This document shows positions 31,777-43,300 of a stretch of DNA of 64,000 bases, piece after piece. The position numbers and the translations under genes are program-made. The number at the start of each line of letters is the position of its first letter. Position 1 is the stretch's first letter. The stretch is from Gryganskiella cystojenkinii (Eukaryota; Mortierellomycota; Mortierellomycetes; Mortierellales; Mortierellaceae), in NCBI GenBank assembly GCA_015852425.1, contig JAAAIG010000001.1:136392-200391 (forward strand), written 5' to 3'. The notes below the pieces were generated by a model. That model worked only from the letters and a program-made list of their open reading frames with translations. It searched no databases and was not told where the DNA came from.

Positions 31777-33410
31777 CTGGGCCAAAGTTTTCTTAGTAAT
31801 TAGTTTCTGCATCCAATCGTAATAGATATATATAATAATGACCCTGTTCGTGAGTAGAAGAAGGGGAAGGGATGGGGGGAATTGGTATTTCGACACTAAT
31901 ATCTGTGTCGGGATAAACAAAACTGAGGTGCTATAATAACAGCAGTGACAAAACGCGCTCCTTAGAAAATGGATAAAATAACAAAAGCAGTGATGCTTGT
32001 CCGTCCCCTCGTTCTTATCCCTGAGTTTCGGGCGAGTTCTCCATAGCCTGGTCGGGACCTCAGGCATTTATCTTTTTTAGACCTCCTTAATCCTCCTTTA
32101 TTTTGCTATCAAGAAGATTTTGGCCACTATGCAACATCATAATAACTTCGCCTCCTTTTCAAAGGTAACCACAGTGATTCTCTCTTGTGCGCTTGGCTCT
32201 CTTTTTCTCTCGAGAAGGCAATGCACGGTGCCTGCACCACTGTTTTCCCTTTTTTTATGGGTGCGGTCAGGCACTGGAATAAGAGGGGCGAAGGAATGCT
32301 CGTCAGAAAAATAGTCTGCTGTGCCCTTATTCTTTTGCAAGTCACCACAGAGCAATGGCGTGAACTCGAGAGCCTTGGACACCTGGAGAAAGAATAATAG
32401 CAATGATGAAACAACTGAATCCGGTGCTGAAATATTATGGTTGACAGAGAGATGAGGCGTCCAAAATAGCGACGCTCATCCTGCTCCCAAAGGGCCAAAA
32501 CGACTCGTCTGGTCAATGCGATCTGGCTGAGCTGCTAAAAAAGAGCACTTCCGGGTATTTTTTTTTCTTTTCTTTCTATCCGTCTCTCTCTCGCTCTCTA
32601 TCTCTCCCTCTCTCTTGTTAAATGTATCTTTGCTCAACATGCATAGCAGATTGCAGGACATCCATCCATTCCAAAGGACGCCGCCATGGTAGCCTTGTCC
32701 AGCACATACACTTGTCCTCGAGGGGCGGTTGTTTGCTCGTCTTCCATTTTTAACTTTCGGATGAAAGGAAGAGGGGTTGGGAGCGTAAAGAGGGGCACAA
32801 TAGAGTGTAACAACCCTCTTCTTTGTGTAAAGACAAACACAGACTGACCTCACGATCCAGAACTGGGGACTAGGTCGTGCGTTCCTTTCCCGCGAAAAGA
32901 GCGAAAAAAGGAACTGAAGACAAGAAAGAACGTTCCCTTTTTTCAGCTCTTTTTTTTTTTTGTTCGTTCACTCTTTCTTTGTATCCTCTACTTTTACTCT
33001 CTGTCTTGTCAGTCAGTCAGTCAGTCAACCAGCCCTTCGCATTCGCTTCATACTCATTCCATCTGCTTGCATGCGCTCCTTCCGTCCTCAATTCGTCGGT
33101 TCATTTCATCTCATTCACCACTCTCATTCCTGCTTTTCACCCGTGTTGGACCTGGAAGGTACGACTACGATCAGCAGCCAATTAAAATCGTTTCTCCGCA
33201 CGCGACTCACTGACCCTGTTTTTCCCCCTACGCAAAATTGTCATGCATCACATCCCACCTGTTGCTGTCCTTACTCTCTTTTGTCCCTCACTGCCCTTGT
33301 CTTGCTAAGCATTCTCGTTCGCTAACGGGTAACTGCACTTGCTGCACCTCCTTTCTTACTCTCTCCGTTCCTTCATCTCTCTCGAACGGAATGAAAACCA
33401 GATAGGAGCC
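31777..33410. other. intergenic region, 1634 bp
   Basis: Contains CT-rich stretches (about 32575-32615), a (GTCA)5 tandem at 33008-33027 and a long pyrimidine-rich leader up to the next start. ORFs of 60-130 codons on both strands show no domain and are left out. Confidence 0.5.
33008..33027. repeat. (GTCA)5 tandem repeat
   Basis: Five exact copies of GTCA about 380 bp upstream of the next start codon, in the presumed leader or promoter. Confidence 0.9.
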
Positions 33411-36400
33411 ATGGCCATGGTCGCAGCAGTGGACAATATTAGTCCTAGGGGTGATCATCCTCGCAACCGTTCCATTTCCTCCACATCCTCCTCATCTTCG
33501 ACATCATCCTCTATCTTCTCCTCTACCGTCGCTCGCATCCATAACCCACAACCGTTCTCCCCTTCAAAGTCCAGGAAAAGAGCTAGTTGGTTATCATCAC
33601 TCTCCGAGAAACCCAATTGGAAGGATACAACGCCACTCCCAGTATCAAGCAAGGACGATGCCGAGGCTCCTATAGGAAGCAGCTGTAGTTCGAGGTCTCA
33701 GAATGCAAATGTCCCTGAGTCTCCACCCTCCTCCCCCCTCCCACTGAGTTTTCGTAACCGGCACTCCTCCTCCACTGGCGCAAGTACGGATTTGGACTCT
33801 GAGGATGATCAGCAACGAAAGCAGTTTAGTCGCGCTGCTCCTTCATCCCTGCGGGATACAAGCTGCATAGATATCACAACAGGCACTAAACAGTCGACAC
33901 CTTCAACCACAGTTGTCACCTCGCGCCGCTCCTTCAAGGATACAAACACATCTGTAACTACTAAAAAATTGAAGGACACGGTCCGAGGGACTGCTACTGT
34001 CGAGAACCGACCAAGATTCACACTCTCGACAGTTGTTCCAGCACGGCCTCGGCTCTATGGATTGGATTCACTCGCCCCTGTATCACCCTCTCGTTCACCT
34101 ACCTCGGCAGCGGGTAAAGAGCCCAAGGTACTCTCGCCTTCAGTAAAGACTAAAGTAAACCGGACATCGTCATCTGTGAGCATAGTCAAAGAGAACAGCA
34201 ATGCCCCCAAGGCTAGGACCATTAGCACATCCTCTCCAATAACCACGTCATCCGGAAACAAAATCATCAAATCGAGGTCGCCTGGAGCAGTCATAAGCAG
34301 CAGCAGCAGCAAGAACGTGGTCACTACTACCACAACCACTACTACCCGAGTTGCCTCCAAAACTGTCACCACCGCGGTCAGAACTGAAAAGACTCCAAAT
34401 CGAAAAACTGCGGGTCCAACAATCACCGGATCGACCTTGGCCACAACCAAGACTCTCGCAATAGCTGGCACTAAGGCAAGGGACACAGCACCTAAGAAAA
34501 GAGTAACAAACTCGGGACAACAGTCCACCGAACCAACCAAAGCAGGATCTTTGGCCACAAAAGTATTGACAACAGGAACAACGACGACGTCTTCATCGAC
34601 TTCAATCTCAAAGAGCTCGGCAACACCTACACGCAGTAACGAGAAGTCTTCGTCTTCTTTGAGCGCTCATAGTCTAGTGTCGAAAGAATCTGTCGAAGGA
34701 GAACTGGCTTGCATGGATAAGGATATGGCAGGTAGCATTAGTGGCACAATCTCCAAGATAGCCGAAGCATCATCGACATTGGCTCCACCTCCATCACTAC
34801 TACCTCACACTTCAAAATCGCAACTTCTCCCGCCTCTTGACTTGGATTATCTCAGCTTGAAGAGTACAAAAAGCCTCGACACTGTCATATCAACTGTCCC
34901 TGTTGAACACACAAAGAATGTCGCTCGGACACCTTCTGGAAGCCCAGCGCTCGATCGTGGATATGTGGTCAGTCGGTCACCTCTATCCACTTTTACGCCA
35001 GTGCTGTCTGTCGCGGCGAGTTTCAGTCCCGTTGCACAACTGCAATCGCCTTCGACAGTCCCCCATAGGCGTGATACAGACTCGACGATGCCGCCTTCTC
35101 GGAGCTCGCTTATCTGTCAAACTCCTCTATCTATCCGATCCACCACCACCAATCTGGAATGCGTACCCTTGATATTACCCAGAATCAGTACCCCACAAAC
35201 CCCTCCAAAGGATGACCCCTTAGGCAGCAGAGATCCTATGTTGTCCGCGTCAGAGACGATCTCAGCTCTGGAGATCAAGACCAAGAGCCCTCTCTCGCAG
35301 AGTGAATGCAGTCCATCTCCTCTTGTAGTTGCCTTGGATGCCCGCCCAATGCAGACGACAACCAAACCCCAAGAGAAACTTCTGCAACCGCAAATACAAC
35401 ACCAAGATCAACGAACACGACTACCTTCACAGCAAGAGATCAAGCAACTGGCGAGAGTCAACATTAGAGAAGCACTGGGGTTCCATCTGTACGAGTCGCC
35501 CTTGCTAAAAATCAGGGATCCGGTTGTGCTGCACGGAGTACTAAAGGCCATGGGAGAGCGCAGAAGTGCATGTTTCATTGCCGACAAGTCTCCAATTCAT
35601 TTCCACGAATCGATGGACGTGCCGCCTCCCCCAGATCACCTCAATCCTCGCGTTGTCCGAACCTTTCTGAGCCGTCGAGCTCGAGCCAAAGAGGTGGTAG
35701 TCTTAACCCCAACCACCTCTCACACCCGTTACCTTCCGTCACCACCTCCTCCAGTTGAGATCGCATACCGAGATAAGCAACTCTATCTCTCTCTGCAGGC
35801 GCAAAAGAGATCAGGTTTGAATACCGCGTTGCTGGCGTATCCCACGATCATGACCACGGCTTCACCTTATGGAGGACAACCCTTGATCACGCCTATCCCT
35901 GCTTCGCCCACCAGTTCCTATGGCCATACGAGACAATTTTCCTGCGCCAATCGCTCAACCTCCTCGATTTGGTCTGCAGCTGACGTCTCAGATAAGATGC
36001 TTCTTCAGACACATCAACAACCACAACCCAGAGCTGGTCCCATCCGATCTCTATCATCACCATCGCCAGTTTTGTCAGTCTCTTCAACTCGCATTTCTCG
36101 ACCTACCCTAAACATCACAGGTTTATCGGCATTCTCGTCGACGAGGAACTCACCACGCACCAGAGAATCAACGAGTCCTATTCCAACAATCACTCCCACA
36201 TCCCGATCAAGGAGCTATGCAAATGTCACGGACATCCAATTCTTCTTGCCCCAGAAAGAACGGCCAGAGTTAATATCCACAGATACCCCTCCTCTAAAGG
36301 AGCGTGCCAGTTTTGGAATTCAACCCGACACTGAGGAGGAAACGCAGTCATCCTGTAAAAGAGACTCCACGGAAGATGTACATTACTCCTCCCTTGACTG

Positions 36401-37007
36401 TAACCAACCTCGCTCGCCACATCCGATACTACGAAATGTCGCTACAATACCAGAAACAGATCTCGCTTATCAACTTCCCCTGCAAACAATGGCGCCTTCG
36501 GCACGGATGGGAGAAGATGCTGTCTCTTTGTCATTGGCAGGCCCTGCCATCAGCTCGGAACAGGACATTTCATGGGTGACGAAACGCCTCTCGAACCTTC
36601 AGTTGATCGACACTCTTTGTCCGACAACAATATCAACGGCCACTGACGGTCTTCCAACAGTGACAAACCTGCACGACTGGATTGACTCGACTTGGGCCCT
36701 GCAGATCCAACAACTTCTGATCCATCTCTCTACGCAAGCCGATCAAGAAGCTGAAACCAAGCCTCGACACCGGATACGGTCCTCTCTTTGGTCATCGCCA
36801 GCTTTCAAGAACTCTGACAACGTGGGCAACAATCTACCTAATATCCCGACTGCTTCTTGCAGAGGTCTGTTTGAACAGCTCTTGTACGATTGGCTTCAGC
36901 GACTTGATCAACTTTCTCCTGCACTGTATCGTGAGCACTCTGGTCTAAAGAGAGAGGTCGACAAACTTCGATGGCAGCATGGTATGGCTCAAAAGAGAAT
37001 AAAATAA
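33411..37007 (+). CDS. large Ser/Thr-rich protein of unknown function with internal conserved-looking block
   Basis: Single exon, 1198 residues from the Met at 33411, which has a GCCATGGCC context; an in-frame Met at 33339 adds a 24-residue leader. Not recognised. The first ~670 residues are low-complexity Ser/Thr/Pro with Lys, probably disordered, and rich in SP/TP sites. A compositionally ordinary block spans about residues 674-814 (IKQLARVNIREALGFHLY, LHGVLKAMGER, RVVRTFLSRRARAKEVV). More Ser/Pro-rich sequence follows, then a helical C-terminus (WALQIQQLLIHLSTQA; LLYDWLQRLDQLS). It could be a cytoskeletal, cell-polarity or signalling scaffold, but nothing in the sequence decides this. Convergent with the CHY-RING gene, 67 bp apart. 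Confidence 0.8.
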   Translation: MAMVAAVDNISPRGDHPRNRSISSTSSSSSTSSSIFSSTVARIHNPQPFSPSKSRKRASWLSSLSEKPNWKDTTPLPVSSKDDAEAPIGSSCSSRSQNANVPESPPSSPLPLSFRNRHSSSTGASTDLDSEDDQQRKQFSRAAPSSLRDTSCIDITTGTKQSTPSTTVVTSRRSFKDTNTSVTTKKLKDTVRGTATVENRPRFTLSTVVPARPRLYGLDSLAPVSPSRSPTSAAGKEPKVLSPSVKTKVNRTSSSVSIVKENSNAPKARTISTSSPITTSSGNKIIKSRSPGAVISSSSSKNVVTTTTTTTTRVASKTVTTAVRTEKTPNRKTAGPTITGSTLATTKTLAIAGTKARDTAPKKRVTNSGQQSTEPTKAGSLATKVLTTGTTTTSSSTSISKSSATPTRSNEKSSSSLSAHSLVSKESVEGELACMDKDMAGSISGTISKIAEASSTLAPPPSLLPHTSKSQLLPPLDLDYLSLKSTKSLDTVISTVPVEHTKNVARTPSGSPALDRGYVVSRSPLSTFTPVLSVAASFSPVAQLQSPSTVPHRRDTDSTMPPSRSSLICQTPLSIRSTTTNLECVPLILPRISTPQTPPKDDPLGSRDPMLSASETISALEIKTKSPLSQSECSPSPLVVALDARPMQTTTKPQEKLLQPQIQHQDQRTRLPSQQEIKQLARVNIREALGFHLYESPLLKIRDPVVLHGVLKAMGERRSACFIADKSPIHFHESMDVPPPPDHLNPRVVRTFLSRRARAKEVVVLTPTTSHTRYLPSPPPPVEIAYRDKQLYLSLQAQKRSGLNTALLAYPTIMTTASPYGGQPLITPIPASPTSSYGHTRQFSCANRSTSSIWSAADVSDKMLLQTHQQPQPRAGPIRSLSSPSPVLSVSSTRISRPTLNITGLSAFSSTRNSPRTRESTSPIPTITPTSRSRSYANVTDIQFFLPQKERPELISTDTPPLKERASFGIQPDTEEETQSSCKRDSTEDVHYSSLDCNQPRSPHPILRNVATIPETDLAYQLPLQTMAPSARMGEDAVSLSLAGPAISSEQDISWVTKRLSNLQLIDTLCPTTISTATDGLPTVTNLHDWIDSTWALQIQQLLIHLSTQADQEAETKPRHRIRSSLWSSPAFKNSDNVGNNLPNIPTASCRGLFEQLLYDWLQRLDQLSPALYREHSGLKREVDKLRWQHGMAQKRIK

Positions 37008-37074
37008 CAATCATTTAAACCCAATACCAGCAGCTCCAATGTCGATTTGAGGAAAAATCCTCTCAGATTTTTAT

Positions 37075-39318
37075 TTACGGTGCAGAGTTGCCGGAGGAGC
37101 CCGCAGACCCTCGGAACGACATGTCATCGACTGCGTTTCCGTCCATGAGCACAGATCCCAGAAGATCCATGAGACGTACAGGAGTCGTACTTGAGGTCGC
37201 CGTGGCTCCTGAGCTACTTCCGCCATGAGCAGCAGAAGAGCTTGAAGATGATCCCGCAATAGCTGCTCCAGAAGTGTTATTCTCGGGTGATGTTCCGGTC
37301 ACGCTTCCCACGGTTGCATTTTCAACAAGTTCGACCTGTCCATCAGCCACACGTCTAAAAGTCTCGAGCACCTTGGTATTATATCCGTTGCACTGTTTGC
37401 ACTTGTGGTACAAAAAGTGATATGGCGCCTCGGACTTGACTTCACAATCGTTGCAGAGCACCATCGAGACAATATTAGCATACTCTGGCGGCATGGTTTG
37501 ACTAGCCAAGAGGCTGTCGATCTTGGCATAATAAAGGGACATATCTCCGAGGGCCTTCCAGCATGTTGGGCATTGGTACGAGGTTTTGACGTATTCATCG
37601 TGGCACTTGTGATGAATAGAGTGTCCGCATGGCTAGATTAAGATTTTCGATCGTTGTAAAAGAACCGAGTTAGCGATACTGAAAAAAAGACTGGATTATG
37701 GATTGCACATTCCGAGTTAACCAAGGAGAGATACCATGAAGATAACCATCGAAGTACTCGTGAACATGTACTCGCCGCAGATGGGGCAATCAGACTCGAG
37801 ATTTCGTTCGATACACTTGTGGTTGTTTTTGAGGTCGAACTTCAAGCACACATTGCAGGTCTTGCAGTGATAAAAGTCTTTGCCGAGTCCTTTACCAACA
37901 CGACAGATACCACAGTCTACGCAGTGGTAGATGTTCTTTCCAGGAGCGTCGTCCCAAAGTTTGCACGTATCACAGTAGTAGCGTGCCAACTGAGCCTTGC
38001 ATGAACTGCAGTTTTGAGCGGCAGGTTGGATAGTCGAGCAATGCATGCATAACATCTCTTTGGTTTCTGATCTATAGAGACATAGTATGCGATCTCGTGT
38101 TAATGTGCAGTGTGCGCAATGTCAGTCCAGTAGATCATGAGGTAAAAATGAAGTTGATTAAAATACTAAAAAAAAACGTACCTGACAATGGCGTGGTCAC
38201 AAGCCTTGTCATGACAGAATCGACAGTTGAACCACCTGCCACAACAGTTTGCCTTGAGTTTGCATCCTCGTCGATAGTGCTTGCATCCCAAGTGGCCTCC
38301 CTCTTCGTCCTAAAAATATTCAACAGCGAAAGAGCGAAAGGGCAAAGCATTTAGATGGTGCCACAGACATCAAACTTTAAAAACACAAACACAGATGCAT
38401 GAACACACAATTTCAATTTGAAACAACGGTCGCTTACTTACGTTGTAAGTCCTTTTCAAATCGTCCGCCGTTGTGTCTCCGTTTTGCCCTTGTTCGGTCT
38501 TTTGTGCACCCCATTTTGAGGACATGAGATTCTACAAGTGCAATGAACGAAAAGAAGGTATTAGAATCGAGTACGGACGGAAGAGGAGTTCATAGTACCA
38601 GAAGCCCAATTAGGCCTGTCACCCAACCCACCTGAATCATCCTTGCTTTGTCAGCAAAGCTGATGGTGGGATCCCGCTGAATGTCCATAATCTTTCTTCT
38701 CAGTTCTGTTTGCGCTTTTTCATCCACAATCGGTGCCTGCTTTGAAGAAGAGAGTGGTTCGGCTGTGGCACCAACGGCTGAAGGAGATCCTCCTACTTGA
38801 GAGGAGGGTCGTGATGATCGACTGCCAGATCGAGCAGTGGCAGAAGTCCGGACAGACGTGGTCATTCTTCGGTGTTGTCTGCGCAGACGGTCGGCGATCG
38901 AAGTGGAGCGAGCCCGGACTTGGCCAGTGCGAGTGACAGAAGTGGCTCTCTGGAGACCTGTGGAGGGGTCGAGTCGCATCACAATCTCCTCGTCGCTGCT
39001 CTCGCCATCCTCGTTGTCGTTCGAGACTACAGCCTCGGACTCGACAGTTCGACTCCGTCCACGAGTTTCTGAAGGATCCGAAGTGTCGCTATCGCTTTCC
39101 TCGGAAGTGACTTCATCACCACCATCCTCCTCTTCGTTGTCGCCGTCGTCGTCGTCGTCCTCTTCGGGTTCTGGGGTTTGAGGGATGAGAGCCGTATGTG
39201 AAGGAGGTGGTTGAGTCCCCTGTGCGAGAGCATTGTCCTCGGTGGAGTCTGGGAGAAACTCTGGAGCATCAACATAGACGCTGTTGGTTCTGCTTGAGTT
39301 ATCTCTAGACCCTGACAT
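37075..39318 (-). CDS. RCHY1: CHY zinc-finger / RING-H2 ubiquitin ligase (Pirh2/RCHY1 family)
   Basis: Five exons on the minus strand: 39318-38632, 38531-38442, 38309-38182, 38071-37735, 37632-37075; introns of 100, 132, 110 and 102 bp; 599 residues. Residues 1-229 are an acidic, Ser-rich, probably disordered extension (PEEDDDDDGDNEEEDGG). The CHY finger runs from about 263 (GCKHYRRGCKLKANCC, CHDKACDHAIVR) and leads to the CTCHY zinc-binding segment (CDTCKLWDDAPGKNIYHC). The RING-H2 is CPICGEYMF...MPCGHSIHHKC...CPTC, rebuilt across the last intron, and a zinc-ribbon (CNDC...CKQC) follows. Family members ubiquitinate targets and themselves, in cytosol or nucleus. The long N-terminus exceeds the ~260-residue vertebrate protein. 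Divergent from the ProRS gene. Confidence 0.93.
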
Positions 39319-39602
39319 CACTGCTTCTTGTAGTTCCTCCGGGGATAATTGTGTAGACTAGTTGATGCGATTGGGCTGGAAGGGATTGAATGAAAGAAAG
39401 AACGAATGGATGCATTCTTTCCTTTTTTTGACCTTGGTTGGTTCAAGCACGTGACCTGTCCTGAGAAAGAAAGAGAAATGTGACCGTTTCTTCATCCAAA
39501 CACCCTGTTGCAGTGTGAGTAGCAGGCGGTACTCCGAGAAAAAACTGATCACCTTTAACTATAGCCATTCCTTACGTTCAACTCATCCAACCATCCAAGA
39601 AC
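39319..39602. promoter_or_regulatory. shared divergent promoter of CHY-RING and prolyl-tRNA synthetase genes
   Basis: 284 bp between opposed start codons. It includes a palindromic CACGTG (E-box-type) near 39449-39454; otherwise no clear element. Confidence 0.5.
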
Positions 39603-41943
39603 ATGGCCCTCGTCCATACAAGAGCCGTACTCAGGACGACATGCCCTCTCTATACCACTGCTAGCTTCGCTCCCTCTTCTACCATCGGAACCGCCTCGAC
39701 CTATAGATATGCCTCCACTGTGAGTCTACAGCAGGACTCTAAACCAGGCATTGGGACCCATTATCACAAGAGACCTTGTCTGACACGACTGTTGTCAATT
39801 TATTATTCAGTTTCGGCATAGGATCTCTAAAACTTTGGTGCCAACCTCGAAACAAAAGTTTGTCCATGTTGCAGGCCAGGAAATGGTGCCGAGTCAACAG
39901 TTCCTTCTCAGGGCGGGAATGATGCGTCAGGTGCGTAACTCTGGTCGTTCGACGATATTATGCTGTTCAAACTCACGATGATTCAGTTTTAATGAATGTT
40001 AATCCTCTTCCTTGGACGATATTCTTTTGTCTCTAGTCATCCTCAGGAATTTACTCTATTTTGCCCTTTGGCCAAAGAGTTCTCGACAAGATCGAAAGGA
40101 TCATCGACGAAGAGTTGGAACTGATCGATTGCCAGAAGCTCTCGATGCCCAACTTGTTGACCTCTGAAAACTGGAAAAAGACTGGGCGATGGGAAACTAC
40201 TGGCCAAGAGATGTTCAAAGTCAAGGATCGTAAGGGAGCCGATTTCCTGCTTGCACCTACTCATGAAGAGGAAGTCACGTCATTGATTGCCAAGGAAGTC
40301 CAAAGCTATCGCCAGCTGCCTATTCGCGTTTATCAGGTCGGAAGAAAGTTTCGGGATGAGCTCAGGGCAAGGAGCGGTCTCTTGAGAGGCAAAGAGTTTT
40401 TGATGAAGGATCTCTACACGTTCGATGTCTCTGAGGAGGAAGCTCTCAAAACGTACGATGAGGTCGTGCTGGCGTATAGGAGGATAATGAAACGACTTGG
40501 CGTACCATATGCTGTCGTAAGTTGCTGCTCTTTTTTTTTGTTGACTTTTTGCATCTCATACTATTTGGACAGTCAAGCTGACAAAACTTGCTCTCAAAAA
40601 TTAGGCTGAGGCTGATACAGGCAACATTGGAGGCACTCACTCGCATGAGTTCCACATTCTATCCAGAGGTATAACCTCCATTCTTATTTTATCTGATCCA
40701 AAGCTTCAAACCAGGTTGTGAAAGATGATTGCTTAATAACAGGTGTCCGCTGTTTTTCTCTTTTTTTTGTTGCATAGTCGGCGAAGACTCGTTGCTCTCG
40801 TGCGCGGCCTGTGGATACACATCGAACGAGGAACGTGCCGTTGGTGTGATCCCTACCACACCCACGAAAGCCGCTACCAAGTTTCGCAACGCTGCCTTGG
40901 TACCAAAATGGATCGAGTCTCTCGACATTGTTCCCAGGTCAGCAGTACGCATCAACCCCAAGTTTACGTTTGGTATCCTGAGAACGCCTCCTTCGGACAA
41001 GGATGAGAAGGAGCGCAGGACTTTGGTCGCAGTAGCGACCTCAAGTGATAGGTCCATCAACGAGATTAAGCTTTCAAAGGCTATCGGGGACGTTACATTC
41101 GTGGATTCGCTGGAGGAGATCAAGTCATTGCTAAACGATGGCAGTATAGCTGATGACATGATGGTATGCGTAGACCAATCTCTTTATCCTGGTCAACCAT
41201 CGCCAAGAGTCAAAGACAATGTCGATGTATCTAAAGTGAATGGTCTCCCTGAGGATCTCTCGTCGGTACTTCGTACAGAGGGTCAGGGACTCAAAGTTGT
41301 GTATGGCGACTACCATAATTGTCTTTCTGGAGATGGCTGTCCACACTGCTTCAAGAACAAGAACGCGGAGGGAACAGAGGGCAAGTTTGAGCCTCTGAGT
41401 ATGACGAGGGCTATTGAGATCGGCCATACTTTCCTCCTGGGCACAAAGTACTCCAAGCCCCTGGACGCGGTGTTTAACACGGAATCGAACAAGGAAGGGG
41501 AACCTATTCAGATGGGATGCTATGGTCTTGGAATCACTAGACTGTTGGCGTCCATCATCGAGGCCTCGCATGACCACAAGGGAATTATCTGGCCAGAGGA
41601 GGTGGCTCCGTTCAGAGCCGTGATCGTGACTTCTGAAGATGAGGAGTGTGCCAAGGTTGCAGAGAATGTGTATGATGTGGTTCGAAAAGCGATGCGATCA
41701 ACATCGGCGCCAGCACGATCGTCTGAGGTGATATTGGACGATAGAACAGATACGACACTCGGGTTCAAGATGAAGGACGCCGAATTGATTGGATACCCCT
41801 GGATGATTGTCGTAGGCAAGGGCTTCCTGCGGACAGGCAAGGTTGAGGTGCAGCAGCGTAAGACGGGCGAGAAGTGGACGCTGGAGTGGCCTCAGATCGA
41901 GCCTTTCTTTTCTGAGAGGGCTTTGACCCAGGACCAATATTAA
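39603..41943 (+). CDS. AIM10: prolyl-tRNA synthetase, bacterial/mitochondrial type
   Basis: Five exons: 39603-39719, 39811-39930, 40037-40516, 40605-40668, 40778-41943; introns of 91, 106, 88 and 109 bp; 648 residues. Exon 1 (39 residues) is Arg/Ser/Thr-rich without acidic residues, as in a mitochondrial presequence. The class II core shows FLLAPTHEEEVTSLI, motif 2 FRDELRARSGLLRGKEF followed by MKDLYTFD, and motif 3 MGCYGLGITRLL. A CxxC segment (SCAACGY) precedes a long insertion before the HSHEFH-downstream core, like the YbaK-type editing insertion of bacterial ProRS. The C-terminal anticodon-binding domain ends with KVEVQQRKTGEKW. It charges mitochondrial tRNA-Pro. The 64-nt exon 4 joins cleanly on both sides. 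Confidence 0.94.
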
Positions 41944-42302
41944 ATTTATAATATAATACCTCATTATTATAAAATGTATCCACAACTAGACTGTCTTTTC
42001 AAACCTAAAAGACCAACATAATAATAGTCATCTGCGACTGGATAAAATAATTTGCATGTTATTGGTCGCAGTCTTTGGGTTGCCCCAGAATTTTTTTTGT
42101 TTTCTTTACTTTCCTTCTCTGCTTCTCTCCCTTTTTCCCTTTTCCCTTTTTTTCTTTTTTTCCTTTTTCTTTATTCCTTCTGTCTTTTCCCTCTTTATTA
42201 TTTTCCTTCGAATAGCTTCTATTCTCACTCCTTTACTCCCCATCCCCGCCTACAATCAACAAAACAAACACAAGTCAAACAAATCCTTTTCTGTCACAGA
42301 CA
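41944..42302. other. intergenic region, 359 bp
   Basis: ProRS 3' flank, then a strongly pyrimidine-rich tract (about 42090-42230) upstream of the next gene. Nothing else seen. Confidence 0.6.
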
Positions 42303-43235
42303 ATGGCCGAACCCTCCACTCCCTCTCCCCCATCGTCCCCCGCGGGCTCCAATCACGAAAACGAGGAGCATGACGAATCCATCGAGGTCCCCGACATCAT
42401 CCAGATCCAGCTCCACCTTCGTAAGGGCGTGCCACTTGTCCGTTGCCGTTCTACAAAGGACCTGCCCAATCCTCCCCCGTTCGAGTACAATATCGCACAT
42501 GACTCTTTCGATCACCTTCTGCAACTCGTCCGTTCCCACCTACCTGTCGTTCCCGGCCGAAGCTGGCCCCAAGAATCCCGCCCTTATCTCCAGCCTGCGC
42601 ATACGACCCCCCAGAAAAAGTACAAGGAAATGGACCCTGAGATCTACAAAGCCAGGATGGAGAAGGCCTGGCGAGTCTCGTTTAAGCGCTCCGCCAAGGA
42701 GAACCTGAGCGAACCCGTCTGTGTCCACTTCTTTATCTACCTCGTCTCTGGCAGTGACGTCAAGAAGCCCAAGGTGCTTCTCCCGTCAACACACTCGATC
42801 GCGTCCTCGTCCGCGTCGTCCTCCAACGGTGGTTCATCCTCAACGGTTGTCCGCAAGGCCACCAATGGATCCGGAGAGACCTCTTCCCTCCCGGAACCGT
42901 CCAAGGCTCGTATCGAAGAGGCTCATGCACTGATCGCGACCGCGATTGAGGAAAAGAGATTGGCGATTGGTCCCCTCACTGCGACGTATTATGCTCGCTA
43001 CCTCGCTGGCTTGAAGTCGTTCCCTTCGTCGAATGAGCAACTAGTCATACCTCAGACGGACGATTTCAAGGATGCCCAGCAACTGGACGCGATGGCCCGT
43101 CCTCTGCTAGAAAAGCGACGTGCAGAGGAGGCCCTGGAGCGGGATCCGTACCGAACCGTCCGCATGAAGCTGAACGGCACAGAGGTGCCTGTCCAGATCC
43201 ATCTCAAGAGTCTCAGGGAGGCTCTTGGATTGTAA
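42303..43235 (+). CDS. uncharacterised protein, 310 residues
   Basis: Single exon. Not recognised. The N-terminal ~30 residues are Pro/Ser-rich and acidic. A folded-looking part follows (residues about 33-155) with IIQIQLHLRKGVPLVRC and VCVHFFIYLV, then a Ser-rich linker (about 167-200). A second folded part (about 205-310) is helical, with ARIEEAHALIATAIEEKR, LTATYYARYLAGL and, at the end, VQIHLKSLREALGL. No signal peptide, membrane segment or metal-binding motif. The start is the first Met, preceded by a classic pyrimidine-rich leader, so the gene is likely well expressed. Codon usage looks like that of the conserved neighbours, which supports it being real. Confidence 0.8.
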   Translation: MAEPSTPSPPSSPAGSNHENEEHDESIEVPDIIQIQLHLRKGVPLVRCRSTKDLPNPPPFEYNIAHDSFDHLLQLVRSHLPVVPGRSWPQESRPYLQPAHTTPQKKYKEMDPEIYKARMEKAWRVSFKRSAKENLSEPVCVHFFIYLVSGSDVKKPKVLLPSTHSIASSSASSSNGGSSSTVVRKATNGSGETSSLPEPSKARIEEAHALIATAIEEKRLAIGPLTATYYARYLAGLKSFPSSNEQLVIPQTDDFKDAQQLDAMARPLLEKRRAEEALERDPYRTVRMKLNGTEVPVQIHLKSLREALGL

Positions 43236-43290
43236 ATATCCCCTGGTCATGGCCTGTTTCTTTGCTCTTTCTTTTGCCCATTTCATTCGT

Positions 43291-43300
43291 NNNNNNNNNN
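43291..43300. other. assembly gap (10 N)
   Basis: Ten unknown bases between the uncharacterised 310-residue gene and psf3. The true length may differ. Confidence 0.99.

Noticed and set aside
32127..32516. 129-codon minus-strand ORF
   Set aside because: No motif; overlapping ORFs in other frames of similar size suggest chance.
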